This document shows positions 58,740-64,000 of a stretch of DNA of 64,000 nucleotides, piece by piece. The notes under the pieces are model-generated. The model did not search any database and had not been told where the DNA came from. It saw nothing but the letters and a program-made list of their open reading frames with translations. A program made the translations under genes and the position numbers. The DNA comes from Ochrobactrum sp. BTU1. Lineage in GTDB: Bacteria > Pseudomonadota > Alphaproteobacteria > Rhizobiales > Rhizobiaceae. The stretch is from assembly GCA_018798825.1 (NCBI GenBank), contig CP076354.1:2164001-2228000 (forward strand). Direction: 5' to 3'. Positions within the stretch are counted from its first letter, which is position 1, and each line of letters starts with the position of its first letter.

Positions 58740-59761
58740 CAGTAGCCTCCACGAACTCGATCAATCATGCGCTGAACATTCTCAATCGGTGCCTGTGGCG
58801 TAATTCCATGGCCCAGATTGAAGATCAGTGGACCCTGCCCGAGATTTTTGAGGATCGCATCAACGCCTTCGTCCAAAGCTTCGCCACCGGCCACAACGCG
58901 CAAGGGATCAAGATTTCCCTGGATAGCGCCTTCGGTCTGAAGTTCACGCGCAAAGGAATTCGGCACAGACCAGTCAAGGCCCAGAACGTCAACGCCGGTT
59001 TTTTCACGATAGCCCGCGTAAAGCATTCCGGCACCTTTCGGGAAACCGATGATGCGGGCCTCGGGATAAACTGCCCTCACCTTTTGCACAATGCGGGCCA
59101 CCGGACGAACACAGAAGCGTTCAAAGCAATCTTCATCCAGAACCCCCGACCAGGAATCGAAAATCTGCACGGCATCCGCACCTGCATCGAGCTGTTCGAT
59201 GAGATATTCGGCTGAAACATCTGCCAGATCATTCAAAAGCTTTTCAAAGGCTTCCGGGAAGCGATAGGCAAACAGGCGGGCGGGAGCCTGATCTGGAGTG
59301 CCATGACCGGCGATCATATAGGTCGCAACGGTCCAGGGAGCGCCACAGAAGCCCAACAGCGTTGTTTCCTCGGGTAACTGCTCGCGGAGCAGCCGAACCG
59401 TCTCATAGACCGGCTCAAGGCGTTTTGCGACACCTTCTGTCTCAAGCCAGAAGATTTCATCCGCATCAATCGGTGTCATCAAAGGCCCTCTTCCTTCTTC
59501 AAAGCGAAGGTCTCGTCCAAGGGCGTGAGGGACAACCAGAATATCTGAAAACAGAATGGCTGCATCAAAGCCAAAACGGCGGATAGGCTGAAGCGTCACT
59601 TCGACAGCCAGATCGGGCGAATAGCAAAGGTCGAGAAAGCTTCCGGCTTGTTTGCGCACTTCGCGATATTCAGGAAGGTAGCGTCCGGCCTGACGCATCA
59701 TCCAGATCGGTGGTGGAAAGACTGCCTCACCATCCATCACTTTCAAGACCTTGCGCTTCAT
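58739..59761 (-). CDS. hemE: Uroporphyrinogen decarboxylase
   Basis: A 340-residue enzyme converting uroporphyrinogen III to coproporphyrinogen III. N-terminal [14 protein letters not shown] and [14 protein letters not shown] are the family signatures; FDSWSGVL holds the conserved region of the substrate pocket, and [10 protein letters not shown] ends the barrel. It is the first gene left of the origin and points away from it; hemE next to oriC is conserved in many alphaproteobacteria, including Caulobacter and Sinorhizobium. Confidence 0.97.
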   Translation of the reverse strand: MKRKVLKVMDGEAVFPPPIWMMRQAGRYLPEYREVRKQAGSFLDLCYSPDLAVEVTLQPIRRFGFDAAILFSDILVVPHALGRDLRFEEGRGPLMTPIDADEIFWLETEGVAKRLEPVYETVRLLREQLPEETTLLGFCGAPWTVATYMIAGHGTPDQAPARLFAYRFPEAFEKLLNDLADVSAEYLIEQLDAGADAVQIFDSWSGVLDEDCFERFCVRPVARIVQKVRAVYPEARIIGFPKGAGMLYAGYREKTGVDVLGLDWSVPNSFARELQTEGAIQGNLDPLRVVAGGEALDEGVDAILKNLGQGPLIFNLGHGITPQAPIENVQRMIDRVRGGY

Positions 59762-59829
59762 TGCATTCCACCCTGTTCGATCGGTTTTCGTTATCTCGTC
59801 TGAAAGTTTTCCCGTCCGGCTTTCATAAA

Positions 59830-60212
59830 GAAAGGATGATTCAGGAATCTTTTGATTCTTAGAGTCTGTTGGAATCGGGGATTAAGGTTTGTCCGTCTTT
59901 TCCCCACAGTTCCTCTCGGGCCATCTATGCCTGTGCGAACATTCACCGATAGTCTGAACAAAAGCAATGAAAACTCAAATCTTTCATTGAATATAAGGAG
60001 TTACCAATTGCCGCAGCTTTGCACAATTTGTGGATAGGCTGGGTATATCGCAAGGTTTTCCAAATGTTACGAGTCTTGTCCACAATCGCTTTTGAAAGCT
60101 TCACACATGTTGGCTCGCTGTGGATGACTTGCCAAGTTTCCCACCGCCTGCCATGGCTTGTGGATGGAGCCTCCAATTTACGCACAGTCGTCAACAGGGA
60201 GGGGAGAAAACT
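59830..60212. other. Probable chromosomal replication origin (oriC, chromosome I)
   Basis: The gap between divergent hemE and the DUF299 gene. It has DnaA-box-like nonamers: TTCCCCACA (59900), TGTGGATAG (60029), TTGTCCACA (60076), TGTGGATGA (60119) and TGTGGATGG (60159), each one or two bases off TTATCCACA. It also has five GANTC methylation sites in 39 bp (59838-59876) plus one at 60071, and an AT-rich stretch at about 59945-60010 that could unwind. The hemE-origin-RP001/DUF299 order is that of Caulobacter Cori. Gene directions diverge from here on both sides. Confidence 0.82.
59838..59876. promoter_or_regulatory. Cluster of five GANTC (CcrM) methylation sites
   Basis: GATTC at 59838, GAATC at 59845, GATTC at 59854, GAGTC at 59862 and GAATC at 59872. 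Random expectation is about one per 256 bp. Lies on the hemE side of the origin and could also control hemE. Confidence 0.85.
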
Positions 60213-61049
60213 GTGACCAGACCGCTTTCTTACTTTCATCTTCATCTGATTTCTGATGCGACAGGAGAGACTCTCCTCGCTGCAGGGCGTGCTGCGGCCG
60301 CTCAATATGCCAATGCGCGCGCGATTGAGCATATCTATCCGCTCATCCGAACCGAGAAGCAGCTGCGTAAAGTTCTGGAGAATATCGACGCTGAACCGGG
60401 CATTGTTCTCTATACAATTGTCGATCAGAAGCTCGCGGCTATCATTGATGAAACCTGCGCCGAAATGGGCGTACCGAGCGTTTCGGTGCTCGAACCGGTG
60501 CTCAATACGTTTCAATCTTATCTGGGCGCGCCAGCGCACCGTCGCGCCAGTGCGCAGCATGTGCTCAATGCCGATTATTTCCGCCGGATCGATGCGCTCA
60601 ATTTCACGATGGAACATGATGACGGGCAATTGCCGCCCGATATAGAGGAAGCGGACGTCATTCTTGTCGGCATTTCGCGAACCTCAAAAACGCCCACAAG
60701 CATTTATCTCGCCAATCGCGGTATCAAGGCGACCAATGTGCCGATTGTGCTTGGCATCCCCCTCCCCGATCAGCTTTTTACCGCAAGGCGTCCGATGATC
60801 GTGGGGCTGGTTGCAACGGCTGAGCGCATTTCGCAGATCAGACAAAACCGTCCACTGGGCAATGTGCCATCTCTTGATACCGGACTTTATACAGACCGCG
60901 TTTCAATTTCCGAAGAACTGGCTTATGCCCGCAATCTCTGTAACCGGCACAGCTGGCCGATCATTGATGTGTCGCGCCGGTCAATTGAAGAAACGGCGGC
61001 TGCTATTCAATCTCTGCTGCGCGAAGGCAGGAAGGAAGACCTGACATGA
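60213..61049 (+). CDS. DUF299 kinase/pyrophosphorylase (PPDK or PEP-synthase regulatory protein)
   Basis: A 278-residue bifunctional regulator from the GTG at 60213, with GGGAGGGGAG ending seven bases before; the upstream open frame to 60120 runs through the origin. [14 protein letters not shown] at the start, P-loop [18 protein letters not shown], and GIPLPDQLF are family hallmarks. Members add and remove phosphate on a Thr/His pair of pyruvate phosphate dikinase or PEP synthase; in Rhizobiales PPDK is the more likely target. First gene right of the origin; overlaps maf by four bases. Confidence 0.93.
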   Translation: MTRPLSYFHLHLISDATGETLLAAGRAAAAQYANARAIEHIYPLIRTEKQLRKVLENIDAEPGIVLYTIVDQKLAAIIDETCAEMGVPSVSVLEPVLNTFQSYLGAPAHRRASAQHVLNADYFRRIDALNFTMEHDDGQLPPDIEEADVILVGISRTSKTPTSIYLANRGIKATNVPIVLGIPLPDQLFTARRPMIVGLVATAERISQIRQNRPLGNVPSLDTGLYTDRVSISEELAYARNLCNRHSWPIIDVSRRSIEETAAAIQSLLREGRKEDLT

Positions 61050-61645
61050 CGACAAAGCTTATTCTCGCATCCAAAAGTCCGTTTCGGTCGGCACTGCTGA
61101 AAAATGCCGGCATCGAATTTTTGGCTGAAAGCGCGGATATTGATGAGCGCTTGGTTGAAGCGCCGCTTTATAAGTCGGGCGCTACGCCAGAAGAAGTCGC
61201 ACAGGTTCTGGCTGAAGCAAAAGCTTTGTCGGTCAGCGAAAACAATCCCGATGCGGTGGTGATCGGTTGCGATCAGACGCTTTCGCTGGGGGATGAGATT
61301 TTCCACAAGCCTGTGGATATGGAAGCAGCGCGGCGCCAGTTGCTGCAGTTTTCGGGCAAGACACACCAGCTCAACAGCGGCGTGGTTCTGGTTAAAAACG
61401 GCGAGACCCTGTGGCGTCATGTTTCTGTGGCACGCATGACGATGCGCAATCTCGATCCGGGTTTTGTCGGTCGTTATCTCGGTCGGGTTGGCGACGTTGC
61501 TCTTTCCAGTGTCGGCGCTTATCAGGTCGAAGGTCCGGGCATTCAGCTTTTCGAGAAAATCGAAGGCGATTATTTCACCATCGTCGGACTGCCGCTTCTG
61601 CCCCTGCTTGATGAATTGAGGAAGGAAAATCTGATCGATGGCTAA
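61046..61645 (+). CDS. maf: Maf-family nucleoside triphosphate pyrophosphatase
   Basis: A 199-residue protein: [19 protein letters not shown] at the N-terminus, the [10 protein letters not shown] segment, [10 protein letters not shown] with the catalytic Asp and [13 protein letters not shown]. Maf proteins hydrolyse noncanonical or modified nucleoside triphosphates and slow septation when overproduced. Overlaps the upstream gene by ATGA and aroE by eight bases, within the five-gene run DUF299-maf-aroE-coaE-dnaQ. Confidence 0.94.
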   Translation: MTTKLILASKSPFRSALLKNAGIEFLAESADIDERLVEAPLYKSGATPEEVAQVLAEAKALSVSENNPDAVVIGCDQTLSLGDEIFHKPVDMEAARRQLLQFSGKTHQLNSGVVLVKNGETLWRHVSVARMTMRNLDPGFVGRYLGRVGDVALSSVGAYQVEGPGIQLFEKIEGDYFTIVGLPLLPLLDELRKENLIDG

Positions 61646-62498
61646 CAAGGCATTCGTCACGGGCTTTCCAATAAAGCATTCGCGGTCGCCGCTCATTCAC
61701 GGCTTCTGGCTGAAAGAGCACGGCATCGAAGGCTCTTATGAAGCCATTGAAGTGCTTCCTGAAAATTTTGCGGAATTTGCTGCTTCGCTTGCAAAAAACG
61801 GCTTTGCCGGCGGCAATGTCACGATCCCGCATAAGGAAGTGGCTTTCGCAACCGTTGACAGCCGTGATGCGGCAGCGGAGGCAATTGGCGCAGTGAATAC
61901 ACTCTGGATAGAGAGTGGAAAGCTCTGCGGCGGCAACACTGATGCCTATGGCTTTGCTGCCAATCTCGATGCACTGGCACCGGGTTGGGACAATGCCAAT
62001 ATGGCTCTGGTTCTGGGCGCAGGTGGTGCAGGGCGCGCCATCGTCCATGCTTTGCAGACACGCGGGTTTTCGCGCATCGCCATCGTCAATCGCACGTTGA
62101 GCCGCGCTGAAGAACTGGCAAGCCATTTCGGCGAAGGGGTTTCTGCTCATGGATGGGATGCGGCGCAGGCTTTGGTCAAAGATGCCGGTCTGATCGTCAA
62201 CACGACATCGCTGGGTATGAGCGGACATATGACCAGTGGGGGCGAGGCGACAGAGTTTCCGCTTGATCTGAGCGAGGCGCAGAAATCAGCTGTTGCTACC
62301 GATATTGTTTATATTCCGCTCAAGACGCCGTTTCTGGCCAGCGCTGAAGCAGCGGGTCTTAAAACTGTCGATGGGCTTGGCATGTTGCTGCATCAGGCGG
62401 TTCCGGGTTTTGAACGCTGGTTTGGCAAAAGACCAGAAGTGACAGAAGCACTTCGTAATTATATTCTGGATGATATGAAAAAGGCTGGTGCTTTATGA
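61638..62498 (+). CDS. aroE: Shikimate dehydrogenase
   Basis: A 286-residue NADPH enzyme reducing 3-dehydroshikimate. [12 protein letters not shown] is the substrate loop (Ser-x-Ser), NVTIPHKE holds the catalytic Lys, NTDAYGF the partner Asp, and [10 protein letters not shown] the NADP-binding turn. Overlaps both maf and coaE, showing tight coupling. With aroB and aroK at 13-15 kb, three shikimate genes lie in this window in two loci. Confidence 0.96.
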   Translation: MANKAFVTGFPIKHSRSPLIHGFWLKEHGIEGSYEAIEVLPENFAEFAASLAKNGFAGGNVTIPHKEVAFATVDSRDAAAEAIGAVNTLWIESGKLCGGNTDAYGFAANLDALAPGWDNANMALVLGAGGAGRAIVHALQTRGFSRIAIVNRTLSRAEELASHFGEGVSAHGWDAAQALVKDAGLIVNTTSLGMSGHMTSGGEATEFPLDLSEAQKSAVATDIVYIPLKTPFLASAEAAGLKTVDGLGMLLHQAVPGFERWFGKRPEVTEALRNYILDDMKKAGAL

Positions 62499-63094
62499 TC
62501 ATCCTCGGACTGACCGGCTCTATAGGCATGGGAAAAACCACTGCGGCAAACATGTTTGCCGACAATGGTGTGCCGGTCTATAGCGCTGACGATGCCGTGC
62601 ATCAGCTTTATTCGGGTCGGGCAGCCCCCCTGATCGAAGCCGCCTTCCCCGGAACGGTTGTGGATGGAACTGTTGACCGGACAAAGCTTTCGAGCGCTGT
62701 CCTCGGCAAACCAGAAGCGCTTAAAAAGCTCGAATCCATCATTCATCCACTCGTGCACGAAGAGGAAGCCGCTTTTCTTGCACGCGCGCGTGCTGATGGC
62801 GCCGATATCGCGCTGATTGATATTCCGCTGCTCTTTGAAACGGGTGGCCAAAGCCGTGTGGACAAGGTGGCTGTCGTTTCCGCCCCTGCCGACATTCAGC
62901 GTGAGCGTGTTCTTTCCCGCGCAGGCATGACGGAAGCGAAGTTCGAGGCCATTCTGGCCCGGCAGATGCCGGATGTTGATAAGCGTGCACGTGCGGATTT
63001 CGTCATCGATTCTTCAGGCGACTTTGACGAGACGCGGGCGCAGATCAAAGCCATCATCGCTGAATTGCGTGGAAAGCTTGCCAATCCATCCTGA
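62495..63094 (+). CDS. coaE: Dephospho-CoA kinase
   Basis: A 199-residue P-loop kinase for the last step of CoA synthesis: [31 protein letters not shown] with the catalytic Asp, and [15 protein letters not shown] overlap with aroE. dnaQ follows after 49 bases. Confidence 0.95.
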   Translation: MIILGLTGSIGMGKTTAANMFADNGVPVYSADDAVHQLYSGRAAPLIEAAFPGTVVDGTVDRTKLSSAVLGKPEALKKLESIIHPLVHEEEAAFLARARADGADIALIDIPLLFETGGQSRVDKVAVVSAPADIQRERVLSRAGMTEAKFEAILARQMPDVDKRARADFVIDSSGDFDETRAQIKAIIAELRGKLANPS

Positions 63095-63143
63095 GCTTCG
63101 GCTTGGCCGTGCTATAAAACATTAAATGACTTGAGAGGTTGCC

Positions 63144-63845
63144 ATGCGTGAGATCGTTTTCGATACGGAAACCACTGGCCTTGAACGGCTGGAGGATCGC
63201 GTCATCGAAATCGGCGGTGTGGAAATGATCAACCGCTTTCCCACGGGCCGAACCTTCCATAAATTCATCAACCCGCAAGGGCGAAAGGTTCATGTCGAAG
63301 CGCTCGCCGTGCACGGCATCACCGACGAACAGCTGCTTAAAGAGCCGACCTTTGCTGATATCGTCGATGAGTTCATGGAATTTTTCGATGGTGCGAAGCT
63401 CGTGGCGCACAATGCCATGTTCGATCTTGGCTTCATCAATGCTGAACTGGACCGTCTTGGGAAACCGGAAATCGCCGTTGAACGTATCGTCGATACGCTC
63501 GCTCTGGCGCGCCGAAAACATCCAATGGGACCGAATTCGCTCGACGCGCTCTGCAAGCGCTATGGCATCGATAATTCGCACCGTACATTGCACGGCGCAT
63601 TGCTCGATTCTGAAATTCTGGCCGAAGTCTATATTGAGCTGATTGGTGGCAAGCAGACCGCGCTCGGCCTTAGCTCATCCGGTAGTTCTGGTAATGATGA
63701 TCGCTCCGGGAATGGCGGCAATATTGTCTTGCGCCAGCGCCCGGCACCTTTGGCACCGCGTATCAGCGATAAGGAGCGTGCAGCCCATGATGCCCTTGTT
63801 GCGAAAATGGGCGACAAGGCAATCTGGAAAAAATACGTTAGCTGA
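63144..63845 (+). CDS. dnaQ: DNA polymerase III subunit epsilon
   Basis: A 233-residue DEDDh proofreading exonuclease. Exo I is FDTETTGL, Exo II HNAMFDLGFIN, Exo III HGALLDSEILAEVYIEL; all four acidic residues and the His are present. The C-terminal part (about 180-233), used to bind polymerase alpha, is Gly/Ser rich at first. GAGAGGTTGCC precedes the ATG. A terminator follows 10 bases on. Confidence 0.96.
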   Translation: MREIVFDTETTGLERLEDRVIEIGGVEMINRFPTGRTFHKFINPQGRKVHVEALAVHGITDEQLLKEPTFADIVDEFMEFFDGAKLVAHNAMFDLGFINAELDRLGKPEIAVERIVDTLALARRKHPMGPNSLDALCKRYGIDNSHRTLHGALLDSEILAEVYIELIGGKQTALGLSSSGSSGNDDRSGNGGNIVLRQRPAPLAPRISDKERAAHDALVAKMGDKAIWKKYVS

Positions 63846-63854
63846 CGTCGAAAT

Positions 63855-63888
63855 AAAAAACCCCGCGAGAGCGGGGTTTTCTTTTTAG
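63855..63888. terminator. Bidirectional terminator between dnaQ and secB
   Basis: AAAACCCCGC, GAGA loop, GCGGGGTTTTCTTTTT, with an A-run on the other flank. Confidence 0.9.
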
Positions 63889-63901
63889 GTCGTTGTAGAG
63901 A

Positions 63902-64000
63902 TTAGCTCTTTACAGCGCTCTTTGCCTGTTCTTCGGCCATACGGCTCTGGAACATCTGCGCGAAATCGATTGGATCGATCATCAGAGGTGGGTAGCCACC
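63902..64000 (-). CDS. secB: Protein-export chaperone SecB, C-terminal end
   Basis: Reading the minus strand from the window edge gives [20 protein letters not shown] followed by [12 protein letters not shown] and TAA at 63904-63902. [13 protein letters not shown] is the well-known C-terminal SecB motif. SecB is a tetramer that keeps precursors unfolded and hands them to SecA. Only 32 codons are inside the window. Confidence 0.9.
   Translation of the reverse strand, partial: GGYPPLMIDPIDFAQMFQSRMAEEQAKSAVKS

Overview
The window looks like part of chromosome I of a Brucella/Ochrobactrum-type alphaproteobacterium (Rhizobiales). Reasons: the hemE-origin-DUF299 kinase arrangement, the parB-parA-rsmG-mnmG-mnmE block with TGTTTCACGTGAAACA parS sites, clustered GANTC (CcrM) sites, cobS/cobT cobaltochelatase genes, moderately high GC, and a dispersed ~107-bp palindromic repeat of the size known as Bru-RS in Brucella. 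This assignment rests on gene content and recalled family sequences, not on a database search.

Layout. 1-6.2 kb: end of gloB, a small secreted protein, a Zn/Cd P1B-ATPase divergent from its MerR-type regulator, a DUF3108 protein, rpmB and a VUT/YhhQ transporter. 6.4-19.4 kb: SDR, cobT/cobS, a J-domain protein, BolA, a ClbS/DfsB protein, a CorC/HlyC-type membrane protein, aroB-aroK, xerD, accA, an L,D-transpeptidase lipoprotein and TusA. 19.6-25.3 kb: a His-rich CobW-type GTPase behind a D-Ala-D-Ala carboxypeptidase, an M20 amidohydrolase, tRNA-Arg(CCU), a 6S-RNA-like element not previously obvious from ORFs, and an MFS exporter.

25.3-37.8 kb is the accessory part: an eight-gene, tightly overlapping minus-strand operon (LacI regulator, 1,5-anhydrofructose-reductase-like Gfo/Idh enzyme, CoA-transferase, enoyl-CoA hydratase, aldehyde dehydrogenase, GMC oxidoreductase, SDR, second GMC oxidoreductase) with a divergent DUF993 gene. 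Two matching LacI-type operators sit in the divergent promoter region; one fills the -35/-10 spacer of the operon. I read it as one co-regulated, probably undescribed catabolic pathway with an unknown substrate. Next come an autotransporter whose passenger is eight ~45-residue HAF units, an LLM flavoprotein, and a TrpX-type ABC transporter interrupted by an FAD oxidoreductase gene.

46.1-64 kb is the replication-origin neighbourhood: holA, small membrane proteins, parB-parA-rsmG-mnmG, mnmE, a DUF255 thioredoxin-like protein, rho, hemJ-hemE, then the probable oriC (about 59.83-60.21 kb) and, rightward, the DUF299 kinase/pyrophosphorylase, maf, aroE, coaE, dnaQ and the end of secB. Genes close to the origin are transcribed away from it on both sides, as expected for co-orientation with replication. 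Four parS or parS-like sites lie between 50.7 and 58.7 kb, two of them inside genes.
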